Assembly (NCBI GenBank): GCA_965247355.1
Contig: OZ252011.1
Coordinates: 372,001 to 436,000 of the forward strand
Length of the DNA stretch: 64,000 nucleotides
Origin: RHLJ01 sp965247355
GTDB taxonomy: Bacteria; Bacteroidota; Rhodothermia; Balneolales; Balneolaceae
Reading direction: 5' to 3'
The translations under genes were made by a program, and so were the position numbers. Of this stretch, positions 26,916 through 34,549 are shown piece after piece (position 1 is the first letter of the stretch; every line of letters starts with the position of its first letter). The notes below the pieces were generated by a model. It had not been told where the DNA came from and ran no database searches. It saw nothing but the letters and a program-made list of their open reading frames with translations.

Positions 26916-27025
26916 CGTCATCCCAAATTTATTTAGGAATATAGTTTGGGGCGGATGGCCATCCGCCCGTACGGCTTTAAAGAAGAATTCTAAGCATAAG
27001 ATCCTGAATCAAGTTCAGGATGACG
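26916..27025. repeat. 110-bp inverted-repeat element with CGTCATCC/GGATGACG ends
   Basis: The ends CGTCATCC (26916-26923) and GGATGACG (27018-27025) are perfect inverted repeats. Inside are the perfect 20-nt palindrome GGGCGGATGGCCATCCGCCC (26949-26968) and the hairpin CCTGAATCAAGTTCAGG (27003-27019). It looks like a nested MITE-like or REP-like element. It fills the gap between ilvA and the class V aminotransferase gene. Confidence 0.75.
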
Positions 27026-27052
27026 AATATGATGCCGAACCATTAAAATTAA

Positions 27053-28318
27053 TCAAGTCAAAAACCGGAACAATCTTGGTTGATCGTTCACATATTCAAA
27101 ACTTAGATTTTTTGCTTTCATTCGATCCATGAGCGGTTGCAAATCTTCTCTCCGTTTGATTTCCAATCCAATGAGTGCAGGTCCTAATTCCCGGTTGGTT
27201 TTCTTGGAATATTCGAAGTAGGAGATGTCGTCGGTTGGTCCAAGTACATCACTAAGAAACTCCATCAGAGCTCCGGCACGTTGAGGGAAATCCACAATAA
27301 AGTAGTGTTTTAAACCTTCGTACATCATATGGCGCTCTTTAATCTCAGAAGTACGGGTAATATCGTTATTACTACCACTTACAATACAGACCACGTTCCT
27401 GCCTTTAATTTCATCACGAACAGAATCCAAAGCAGTAATAGACATGACTCCGGCGGGTTCTACGACAATGGCTTGCTCGTTATACATCTTTAAAATATCA
27501 CCACAGATTTTACCTTCCGGTACGGTAATAACCCTATCCAGTACTTCTTTGCAGATATCAAAAGTTAGATTCCCTACTTTTTTTACGGCAGCACCATCTA
27601 CAAATTTATCGATGTGATCAAGTGTAACAATTTCTCCCTTTTCGATAGATTTTTTCATAGCAGGAGCGCCTTCCGGCTCAATACCAATTAGCTTAGTGTT
27701 AGGTGATTTGTCACTGAAATAAGAACCGACTCCAGCTGAAAGTCCGCCGCCACCCACCGGAAGCAGGAGGTAGTCAATATCAAAAGATGCATCATCTAAT
27801 ATTTCTTTCCCAACAGTTCCTTGCCCGGCAATAATTTTAGGATCGTTAAAAGGAGGGATGAACGCTGCTTGTTTTTCATCGCAAAATGCCTTGGCTTTGG
27901 CAAAAGAGTCATCAAAGGTATCGCCTTCAAGAACAACAGTAATAAACTCCTTACCGAACATTTTCACCTGTTTCACTTTTTGTTCAGGAGTGGTAACCGG
28001 CATAAAAATGGTGCCTTTAATCTGTTTCTTAAAACAAGCCAGAGCAACTCCTTGTGCATGATTTCCCGCACTCGCGCAGACTACACCCTTCTTAAGTTCT
28101 TCTGCCGGAGTATGATCAATTTTATTATATGCACCCCGGATTTTGTAAGAACGCACCACTTGAAGATCTTCCCGCTTTAACCAAATATCAGCTTCATATT
28201 CTTCCGAGAGCTGATGATTTTTTATAAGAGGGGTATGCGTGGCGATGTCTTTTAATGTGATCGCTGCCTGATCAATATTTGTAACGCTGACTAATTTCGA
28301 TTCAATGGTATCTGCCAT
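27053..28318 (-). CDS. ilvA: Threonine ammonia-lyase (threonine dehydratase), biosynthetic
   Basis: A 421-residue PLP enzyme that makes 2-oxobutanoate from threonine, the entry to isoleucine. PLP Lys59 lies in VVRSYKIRGAYNKI, then ASAGNHAQGVA and LPVGGGGLSAGVGSYF. The C-terminal 90 residues (HYFIVDFPQRAGALMEFLSDVLG...) form one ACT-like regulatory domain of the short type. It stands 13.5 kb from the rest of the ilv genes with repeats on both sides, and no leader peptide or terminator like those of the ilv and leu operons is visible upstream. Confidence 0.93.
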   Translation of the reverse strand: MADTIESKLVSVTNIDQAAITLKDIATHTPLIKNHQLSEEYEADIWLKREDLQVVRSYKIRGAYNKIDHTPAEELKKGVVCASAGNHAQGVALACFKKQIKGTIFMPVTTPEQKVKQVKMFGKEFITVVLEGDTFDDSFAKAKAFCDEKQAAFIPPFNDPKIIAGQGTVGKEILDDASFDIDYLLLPVGGGGLSAGVGSYFSDKSPNTKLIGIEPEGAPAMKKSIEKGEIVTLDHIDKFVDGAAVKKVGNLTFDICKEVLDRVITVPEGKICGDILKMYNEQAIVVEPAGVMSITALDSVRDEIKGRNVVCIVSGSNNDITRTSEIKERHMMYEGLKHYFIVDFPQRAGALMEFLSDVLGPTDDISYFEYSKKTNRELGPALIGLEIKRREDLQPLMDRMKAKNLSFEYVNDQPRLFRFLT

Positions 28319-28400
28319 TATTCCAACAAAAGAGTTTTCGATGATTGTGAGCCTTGGAATATAGCTTTCTGCGAGGAATGATGAAGCTTATTTATCAAGG

Positions 28401-28478
28401 AAAGTCATTCTGAGTTTACTTCCGAAGAATCTTAGTGAATATGTACTTAGTTCCTTTGCTTTCGCTCAGAATGACTTT
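28401..28478. repeat. GTCATTCTGAG palindromic repeat, 78 bp
   Basis: Perfect 14-bp outer arms AAAGTCATTCTGAG (28401-28414) and CTCAGAATGACTTT (28465-28478). Inner arms TTCCGAAGAATCTTAGT and ACTTAGTTCC are imperfect. It lies between the ilvA start and the end of the sigma-operon membrane gene. Confidence 0.8.
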
Positions 28479-28503
28479 TAATTTTGGCCTATCTAATATT
28501 TAC

Positions 28504-29124
28504 TCACCCATCAATTGTATTCAATAAATCAATATTGGTTTTTAACTGTTCAAGATATTTTCCGAATGCTTTTTTGTTCATTTTTTTTGCGATTATTAAT
28601 CCACCGGCTCCATAAAAAATGGTAAGTCCCAGAAGTATCGAAATGGCTCTTCCATCACTAAAAATTTCCTGAATACTGTCTCCGTCATAGATTCCATAAA
28701 GCATAAAACCGAGTACTACAAAAATTGGGATTACAAAAGCGCCAACACCTTCTTCAATACTAATCATTCTGCTAATTCGCTGATAATACTCTTTGAGCAA
28801 TGCTTTAATAGAGGTATCAAATGGTGTTTCGAGTTTCTTCAAATTTAAATCGATAAGTAACCAGCCGCCTCCATAGTATGCAAAGGCTAAAAACCAGATC
28901 ATCATTGCCTGTGGGTAATTATAGCTTAAAAGAAAACCAGCTAAGCAGAAAACAGTAAAAAATATGCACCATTTCTTCTTTATGCTCATTGCTTTCTTAA
29001 GCCTTTCCATTGGATTCTTGGATTCTTTAGTAATTGCTACCATAATTTCTTCCTTTTTAATCTGTTTATGTGATTTTATTTCGGTTTCAAGTTCTTTCCA
29101 GGCGATTTCTAACTCGTTACTCAT
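28504..29124 (-). CDS. Membrane protein paired with ECF sigma factor (putative anti-sigma)
   Basis: A 206-residue protein. The first 70 residues are a charged cytoplasmic domain (IAWKELETEIKSHKQIKKEEI...). Two hydrophobic helices follow near residues 73-112 (WCIFFTVFCLAGFLL, MIWFLAFAYYGGGWLLI) and two more later (GAFVIPIFVVLGFMLYG, ISILLGLTIFYGAGGLIIA). Its start overlaps the sigma-factor stop (ATGA). The position suggests an anti-sigma role, but the zinc anti-sigma HxxxCxxC motif is absent. It matches in layout the protein at 39944-40663, which follows the second ECF sigma gene. Confidence 0.65.
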   Translation of the reverse strand: MSNELEIAWKELETEIKSHKQIKKEEIMVAITKESKNPMERLKKAMSIKKKWCIFFTVFCLAGFLLSYNYPQAMMIWFLAFAYYGGGWLLIDLNLKKLETPFDTSIKALLKEYYQRISRMISIEEGVGAFVIPIFVVLGFMLYGIYDGDSIQEIFSDGRAISILLGLTIFYGAGGLIIAKKMNKKAFGKYLEQLKTNIDLLNTIDG

Positions 29125-29615
29125 GCTATTTCACCTTTCATTTGAATTATTAGTCGTTCTTTGATTCGGTGCAGTTTTACTCCGGTATTGTTGGCTGTTA
29201 AGCCTGTTATTTCAGCAATTTCTTTATTGCTATATCCATCCAGGTGGAGTGAAACAATCATCCGATCTACTTCATCTAACTTTTTAATCAGGATCATCAA
29301 AACATTTTTCGAATCTTTTCTTTCTTCTGAAAACTCACTCGGTTCTTTGTACTCAATATCTTCAAAGCTTGAAGTCTTCGGTTGTTTTGAAGTCTTCCGG
29401 TTATATGTAAAAACCGTATTCAGGCTTATTCTATATAACCAGGTTGAAAACTTGGATTCTCTTCTGAAACTCCCGAACGATTTCCAAGACTGAAGCAGGA
29501 TTTCCTGATACAAGTCGGCACGCTCTTGATCATCATCTACATAAAGAAGAATTACTTTATGAATGATGCCCGAGTTCTCCTGAATTAATCTTGTAAATTG
29601 TTCTTGAATCGCCAT
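29121..29615 (-). CDS. ECF-type RNA polymerase sigma factor
   Basis: A 164-residue sigma-70 family protein. Region 2 runs over residues about 10-75 (DLYQEILLQSWKSFGSFRRESKFSTWLYRISLNTVFTY), and region 4 has LDEVDRMIVSLHLDGYSNKEIAEITGLTANNTGVKLHRIKERL. The linker is polar. It is translationally coupled to the membrane protein downstream. The signal it senses is unknown. Confidence 0.88.
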   Translation of the reverse strand: MAIQEQFTRLIQENSGIIHKVILLYVDDDQERADLYQEILLQSWKSFGSFRRESKFSTWLYRISLNTVFTYNRKTSKQPKTSSFEDIEYKEPSEFSEERKDSKNVLMILIKKLDEVDRMIVSLHLDGYSNKEIAEITGLTANNTGVKLHRIKERLIIQMKGEIA

Positions 29616-29784
29616 TTATTTTTTTTTGTCAAAGTACATGACTTTGATAGCTCATCTTCTGCAAATATGATATAAAAGATTGCTATCCAAAATATGATTT
29701 CGCTAATTTCAAACATGATGAATACCTCATTTTAACTAATGAGTATCTGAATTCAATAAAACATTACAAAGGGTTAAATTTTTT

Positions 29785-30258
29785 TTGATACGACCGGCAA
29801 CACATAACAATTTGAGGGAAATACGAACGCTAAATGAAGCCGCACTTCCACATGTGAATAGCATTTTAATTTCTGATTTCGAAGAATTTCTTGAAATGAG
29901 TTCGTTCTTTTTAGTAATTGAAGAAGAAGCAAATATTGCAGGTTTTATGATTGTGCTCGGTCACGGGCAAAGCTATGATAGCGAGAACTATCAATATTTT
30001 TCATCTAACTTCGAAAGCTTTGACTATGTAGACCGAATTGTAATTGGAGAAGCATTCAGAGGGAAAGGATTGGGTACCAAGTTATATCAATATCTCTTTG
30101 AGCATACCAAAGAAAACCGTGTTACCTGCGAAGTGAACATCAAACCTCCGAACCTGAAATCAATACAATTCCATCAGATGTTGGGATTTGAAGAAGTGGA
30201 ACAGCAATTTTCCGAAGGTGGTAAAAAGTATGTCTCCCTTATGGTTAGAGAGGTTTAG
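29785..30258 (+). CDS. GNAT family N-acetyltransferase
   Basis: A 157-residue GNAT protein with a TTG start (MIRPATHNNLREIRTLNEAALPHV), preceded by AAAGGG about 12 nt upstream. The acetyl-CoA loop is VDRIVIGEAFRGKGLGTKLYQYLFEHT (R/Q-x-x-G-x-G/A as RGKGLG). NLKSIQFHQMLGFEEVEQQ is the typical C-terminal strand-helix. The substrate is unknown. Confidence 0.85.
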   Translation: MIRPATHNNLREIRTLNEAALPHVNSILISDFEEFLEMSSFFLVIEEEANIAGFMIVLGHGQSYDSENYQYFSSNFESFDYVDRIVIGEAFRGKGLGTKLYQYLFEHTKENRVTCEVNIKPPNLKSIQFHQMLGFEEVEQQFSEGGKKYVSLMVREV

Positions 30259-30366
30259 AATTTTGCGTAAGTAATTGATTTACATTTATTAATATAAAAT
30301 TGAAATGTTTTCTAAGAACAATTGATTTATGCCATTGACTATTCAATCAATTAAATCAAATAAATA

Positions 30367-30912
30367 ATGAACACATCAAAATTATATAAAATCCTGACAG
30401 TATTTGTGCTAACATTAATACTATCAGTAAATGCACAGGCTCAGGAAAAAACAATTGTAGAATTAGCAGTTGAAACAGAGTCACTATCAACTTTAGTAGC
30501 TGCTGTAAAAGCTGGTGATTTAGTAGAGACGTTATCAAGCGAAGGACCATTTACAGTATTCGCTCCAACTAATGAAGCATTTTCAAAACTTCCTGACGGA
30601 GTACTTGATATGCTTTTAAAGCCAGAGAATAAGGACAAACTTGTAGCTGTTTTAACCTACCATGTTGTTGCTGGTAATGTAATGTCTACAGACCTGTCAA
30701 ATAATATGAAAGCTGAAACTGTAAACGGTGCAGAAGCTACAGTTACTATTAAGTATGGGAAAGTGAATGTAGATAATGCAACGGTAGCTATGGCAGACAT
30801 AAAAGCGTCTAATGGAGTAGTACATGTAATTGACACGGTAATTCTTCCACCAAGTATTAAAGAAGCACTAGCATCTGCTGATGAAAAGTCAGCTAAAAAA
30901 GCTTACAAATAG
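30367..30912 (+). CDS. Secreted fasciclin (FAS1) domain protein
   Basis: A 181-residue protein with a signal peptide (ILTVFVLTLILSVNAQAQ) and one FAS1 domain: LSTLVAAVKAGDLVETLSSEGPFTVFAPTNEAFSKLP and the H2 block YHVVAGNVMSTDL...GVVHVIDTVILPP. FAS1 domains mediate adhesion or matrix contacts. The C-terminus ADEKSAKKAYK is a short basic tail. A terminator follows. Confidence 0.93.
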   Translation: MNTSKLYKILTVFVLTLILSVNAQAQEKTIVELAVETESLSTLVAAVKAGDLVETLSSEGPFTVFAPTNEAFSKLPDGVLDMLLKPENKDKLVAVLTYHVVAGNVMSTDLSNNMKAETVNGAEATVTIKYGKVNVDNATVAMADIKASNGVVHVIDTVILPPSIKEALASADEKSAKKAYK

Positions 30913-30934
30913 TAAAAGTTCGCTAATTAAAAAA

Positions 30935-30964
30935 AAGCCACTTTATTTTAAAGTGGTTTTTTTT
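30935..30964 (+). terminator. Intrinsic terminator after the fasciclin gene
   Basis: Stem AAGCCACTTT / AAAGTGGTTT with a short ATTTT loop, then eight T residues. The A run on the other side would let it also serve leftward transcription. Confidence 0.85.
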
Positions 30965-31087
30965 ATGCAATCTAGTTTGATTTTATTCCGGAGTAGCTTC
31001 ATTAAAAGGGTTACAATTCCAATTACTAGTCTAATAAAGTTAGTAATTAACATTATATCCTACATTACAGTACCTTTTCTTTCTTTA

Positions 31088-31324
31088 TTATTCTTCAGGT
31101 AACGCTTCAAATTCCTGACGTTTAATCTCCATCCAATTACTCATTGCTTCCGGATCATTCATAAGTTCTCCCATTTCCTGCATGGCTCTAAGATGATCTT
31201 CATCCTTTTTCTCAAACATTTCTTTTCCATGCTGTTGACTCAATTTTGCCATTTCATCAAAGGTTTCTGCATGGAATTCCAGATTGCAGGCTCCACCTAA
31301 TTGTTTGCAGGTCATTACTTTCAT
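31088..31324 (-). CDS. DUF1059 family small protein
   Basis: A 78-residue protein beginning MKVMTCKQLGGACNLEFHAETFDEMAKLSQQHGKEM. The CKQLGG.C...F.A.T..E......H pattern is that of DUF1059, with two Cys and a His that could bind metal. The function is unknown. It lies 3 nt after the DUF4177-like gene on the same strand. Confidence 0.85.
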   Translation of the reverse strand: MKVMTCKQLGGACNLEFHAETFDEMAKLSQQHGKEMFEKKDEDHLRAMQEMGELMNDPEAMSNWMEIKRQEFEALPEE

Positions 31325-31327
31325 AAT

Positions 31328-31531
31328 TCAAAAATCAGTTTTTTCGAAGTATAGATAAATATAAACCGCAGCGCCAAAGCTGGTAGCGTCGGTAGAAACA
31401 AGGGAATAGCCGGCTTTGGAATACTCATCAAGTTTCTGCTGAATATCTCTATGAGAATTTTCCTTTATATGATTTTTATTGGCGAAAAGTTTAGTGTAGT
31501 AGATAAGCGTTTCTACTTTGTAGTTATTCAT
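31328..31531 (-). CDS. Small protein, DUF4177-like
   Basis: A 67-residue protein, MNNYKVETLIYYTKLFANKN at the start and YSLVSTDATSFGAAVYIYLYFEK at the end. The YKVE.....LDEYSKAGYSLVS pattern is that of DUF4177-type proteins (strand-helix-strand-strand). No function is known. It is co-directional with the DUF1059 gene. Confidence 0.6.
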   Translation of the reverse strand: MNNYKVETLIYYTKLFANKNHIKENSHRDIQQKLDEYSKAGYSLVSTDATSFGAAVYIYLYFEKTDF

Positions 31532-31603
31532 GTAAACCCCTGTTGTTAGTTACTTAAACAGAAAATAACAGATTAGTTTTTTTCTCCAAAAGAATAAAGA
31601 AAT

Positions 31604-32716
31604 CTATTTTTGAATATTTAATATGAATTCCTTTTTCTCGAATTCAATCCCATTAAGAATTATTGACAAAAAATGTTTTCCCGGATAAAATACTTTGGTT
31701 GTAATTTTCTGAAATGATTGTGACCTGTTAATCAAAGTTTTGGATTCTGGGGAATACTCTTTTTCGCTGATTTTAAACACTTTTTTTGAGTGTGAACCAT
31801 TAGATCTCAGGTAATAGACTCCATATTCCAGTCGTACTTTTTGTTCATTTTCACTCTTGTTCTCTAATTCGAAAGAAAATTCCAATAGCTCACCTACTGT
31901 TACTTTTTGGGTCAACATCTTAAAGTGAGAAATTGAAAAATCATCAGGTGAGCCATAGCCAAATAAAGCCATCACTTCCTGGTTTCCCTGCTTTAACAGC
32001 GTACGACAAGCATGTTTTACCAGTTTATCGGTTTCTTCGGTATTACCTATCCACTGTTCAGCAATTTTGATTACAAGTTCCGGGTGATCTTTTGAGATAT
32101 CATTAAGGTTATTGGCAACACTTCTTCGGACAGTTTCAGATGGATCATTTTTAAGGTTTTCGAGAATTGGAAAAATCGGTGAAGGATCTTTCTTGAGAGA
32201 TGGGACCCCCACAGCCCAGGGAAGTCGTGGACGGCACCCCTCACTGGCAAGTCTTCTTACAGAAGGATGAATATGCTTTGACCAAATCAGCATTTGATTC
32301 AACATGGCTTCATGATAACGAATAAGAAAGGGACGGATAGCGAATTCACAGGTAACAAATTGCGTAACCTTTTCCATCGCTTGTATAGACGTTTCGTAAT
32401 CCTCCAAACCATACTGGTCAATGAAGTCAGGTAAAAAGGTATACTCAAAAGAACCGGAGGGAGCACCATGTGATTTCAGGACCCGGATAAGTTTGATGAT
32501 GTTTGAAATACATTCTTTGTAATCATCCGGAAGTTGTTTGTTCAGGGTGATGGTAATATGCCTTAAACGGTCTTTCAGCTCCCGGTTTTCCCATTCACTA
32601 TCATAAATATCTTTAAGAAACCGTTGAGTGTTGAATGTTGGTATCACTTCCTCACAAGACGATGTCAGGATTTCAAAAAAGGTTTCGTTGTATAAGTTTT
32701 TAAGAGGTTCTGCCAT
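31604..32716 (-). CDS. AlkC-like DNA alkylation repair protein with C-terminal Ig-like domain
   Basis: A 370-residue protein. Residues about 1-270 are HEAT-like helical repeats of the AlkC/AlkD superfamily, with the conserved block HPSVRRLASEGCRPRLPWAVGVP and SETVRRSVANNLNDISKDHPELV. Residues about 275-370 (VGELLEFSFELENKSENEQKVRLEYGVYYL...) look like an Ig-like beta sandwich, as in long AlkC proteins. The family excises N3- and N7-alkylated purines without flipping out the base. Length and order match the long AlkC type. It follows a DinB-type gene on the same strand. Confidence 0.85.
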   Translation of the reverse strand: MAEPLKNLYNETFFEILTSSCEEVIPTFNTQRFLKDIYDSEWENRELKDRLRHITITLNKQLPDDYKECISNIIKLIRVLKSHGAPSGSFEYTFLPDFIDQYGLEDYETSIQAMEKVTQFVTCEFAIRPFLIRYHEAMLNQMLIWSKHIHPSVRRLASEGCRPRLPWAVGVPSLKKDPSPIFPILENLKNDPSETVRRSVANNLNDISKDHPELVIKIAEQWIGNTEETDKLVKHACRTLLKQGNQEVMALFGYGSPDDFSISHFKMLTQKVTVGELLEFSFELENKSENEQKVRLEYGVYYLRSNGSHSKKVFKISEKEYSPESKTLINRSQSFQKITTKVFYPGKHFLSIILNGIEFEKKEFILNIQK

Positions 32717-32796
32717 GATTATGTATTCTATGCTAAAAGTAGAATAAAAATCGTGACTAAACCTGACAACCCTATGTCAGGAAGTGATTAGTTTTT

Positions 32797-33360
32797 TTAA
32801 GCAGCCCGGTTATTTTCAGCATTAAGCTTTCCCAAAACTTCTTTAGCCTGATTGAAATGCCTTAACTCATGGTTTACCATTTCCTCAATAAATTCATCAA
32901 CGGGAAAGGTGAGTGATTTAGACAGTGGGGAATGGATGATATCCTTGTTCCTGATGTGTTGTTCCAGCTCAGTTATATACCTTTTAAAGACTTCCTGATT
33001 GGAGGTAAAACGCGTAAAGACTTCATCAGGAACATCCATGCTACTGGTATTCCAGAGATTCATAGTCTTTGTTTTTTTCTCCCTTGATGGATCTGTTGCC
33101 TGAGAAATCAGTTTCATGAAAAAGGAATTAATGAAACCGATTTTCCCTGTAAAAGGTATTTTAATAGTTCCCGATTTGAGGTTAGAAAAAATTTCGAAAT
33201 AGCTTTCATTAAGAAGATTTAGGTGCTGAATATTCTGCCCGATGCTCCAGGTAGCCTGATCCGGTTTCCAGTTCAGTTCTTTATTCATTAACCCTTCGAA
33301 GTTTTCTATAAAAAGGGAAGTATTTTTGTCGATTCGTTGTATCAAGTCATTAATCATCAT
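32797..33360 (-). CDS. DinB superfamily protein (DinB_2-like)
   Basis: A 187-residue helical bundle. WSIGQNIQHLNLLNESYFE supplies the first triad His and EMVNHELRHFNQAKEVLGKL the other two. It is unlike the DinB-type protein at 13710-14153 in sequence. It lies 80 nt upstream of the AlkC-like gene and 72 nt downstream of the CRP-type regulator, all leftward, so the three may share a transcript. Confidence 0.78.
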   Translation of the reverse strand: MMINDLIQRIDKNTSLFIENFEGLMNKELNWKPDQATWSIGQNIQHLNLLNESYFEIFSNLKSGTIKIPFTGKIGFINSFFMKLISQATDPSREKKTKTMNLWNTSSMDVPDEVFTRFTSNQEVFKRYITELEQHIRNKDIIHSPLSKSLTFPVDEFIEEMVNHELRHFNQAKEVLGKLNAENNRAA

Positions 33361-33432
33361 GTTCCTGTGTTTTATTGTTCAGGAATAAGGTCTGGAAATA
33401 GAAACGAAAAAGACTTGGTACAGACCAACTTT

Positions 33433-34011
33433 TCAGATACGAACCGAATTGATGAGCTTACTGAAGTTCGTAGCGTCTATGCGAAGGTAGGATGCTAAAT
33501 CCTTCTGGGATACCATTGACAAGAGGTGTGGACTTCTTTTTACGAACGATTTAAAACGGCTTTCGATATCAAAGGCCATTAGTTCGAAGTAACGGTCCAG
33601 CAAGCCAACCAGCACTCGTTCATTGTACTTTCGATACATAGTTTCGAGACTTCGGTGTTTCTCTATAAGCTTCTCGTGAGTTGAAACAGGTATTCTGAGA
33701 AACCGACTGTCAGAAATAGTTTCCAGATAATATTTAGAAGGCTGGCCAGTAAGAACTGAGTCGATAATTCCGCTAAACCCCGGTGCATACGTAAATGCAA
33801 TTACGTAGAATTTATCGTTGTGCAGATAGTATGATTTCTGAACGCCTTCGAGTATGTAATACAAATACTCTTCAGTCTGCCCCGGAGCAGTCATTACCGT
33901 TTTTTTGGGAAGTGAATATTCTTTCCAGCGTGAAACATACTCATCCAGAATGTCATCAGGAACCGGATGTGAAGAGGTGAGAAATTCTTTGAGTGCTTTG
34001 TAATCTGACAT
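33433..34011 (-). CDS. Crp/Fnr family transcriptional regulator
   Basis: A 192-residue regulator. A cyclic-nucleotide-binding-like beta roll occupies residues about 25-115 (TAPGQTEEYLYYILEGVQKSYY, FSGIIDSVLTGQPSKYYLETIS). The C-terminal helix-turn-helix is LLSMVSQKDLASYLRIDATNFSKLINSVRI, shorter than in Crp. The canonical cAMP phosphate-binding RxS pocket is not evident, so the ligand is unknown. The neighbouring DinB/AlkC genes are possible targets. Confidence 0.8.
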   Translation of the reverse strand: MSDYKALKEFLTSSHPVPDDILDEYVSRWKEYSLPKKTVMTAPGQTEEYLYYILEGVQKSYYLHNDKFYVIAFTYAPGFSGIIDSVLTGQPSKYYLETISDSRFLRIPVSTHEKLIEKHRSLETMYRKYNERVLVGLLDRYFELMAFDIESRFKSFVKRSPHLLSMVSQKDLASYLRIDATNFSKLINSVRI

Positions 34012-34114
34012 TCTTTGGAGTTAAGATTTCGATAAACTAAAAAACACTGGCAACTTTTACCTAAATAAAACCGTACGGGTGTTAGTGTTTAATCATCAAG
34101 CCAAGGAGAACGTC

Positions 34115-34300
34115 ATGGAAAAGGGAACAGGTATCGCAATTGGAATTGCTATTGGAACTGCAGTAGGAGTAGTATCAGGGAATATAGGGTTGTGGATAGC
34201 CCTTGGCGTAGTTCTCGGTGTGTTAATAGAGAATGGCGAATTAGATGAAATTATGGAGAAGTGTGGTTTTGAGGGTGTTAACTCAGACTCAGGGGAATAG
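34115..34300 (+). CDS. Small glycine-zipper membrane protein
   Basis: A 61-residue protein, MEKGTGIAIGIAIGTAVGVV then GNIGLWIALGVVLGVLIENG and an acidic tail. GxxxG repeats fill both hydrophobic segments. A good SD (AAGGAG, 34103-34108) precedes ATG at 34115. It resembles the N-terminal half of the protein at 39471-39752. The function is unknown. Confidence 0.65.
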   Translation: MEKGTGIAIGIAIGTAVGVVSGNIGLWIALGVVLGVLIENGELDEIMEKCGFEGVNSDSGE

Positions 34301-34306
34301 CTTCCT

Positions 34307-34549
34307 TTAATTAATTTCAGACTCTTCTTTTGAAGCTGAAATGGCTTGTTCAATAGCCTCAAGAATAGTTGTGCTGGTGGCATTAAATCCTTCTAAATTA
34401 GAGGAAGTAACCTCATAGCTTCCGCTCGGAGGAGACTGGATATCAAGTAGTATTTTTGTGCTTTCAGCTTGCATTGTGAGTGATAAACTGTCAATTCTAT
34501 AAAAATCGTTCCCTTCATTATCACTCCAATCTAAACTCAATCTCTTCAA
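34307..34549 (-). CDS. Possible small gene overlapping the 3' end of the hydrolase gene
   Basis: An open frame of 80 codons from TTG at 34549, overlapping the last 29 nt of the lipoprotein hydrolase in another frame. The translation alternates polar and apolar residues (SLSLTMQAESTKILLDIQSP) and ends in a helix ILEAIEQAISASKEESEIN. The region is otherwise empty and the frame has no stop. The start is uncertain and no family is recognised. Confidence 0.4.
   Translation of the reverse strand: MKRLSLDWSDNEGNDFYRIDSLSLTMQAESTKILLDIQSPPSGSYEVTSSNLEGFNATSTTILEAIEQAISASKEESEIN

Noticed and set aside
27821..28180. 119-codon open frame on the plus strand
   Set aside because: Antisense shadow of ilvA.
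28319..28503. Search for an Ile leader peptide upstream of ilvA
   Set aside because: No short frame rich in Ile/Val/Leu and no terminator before ilvA; the hairpin here is the palindromic repeat at 28401-28478.
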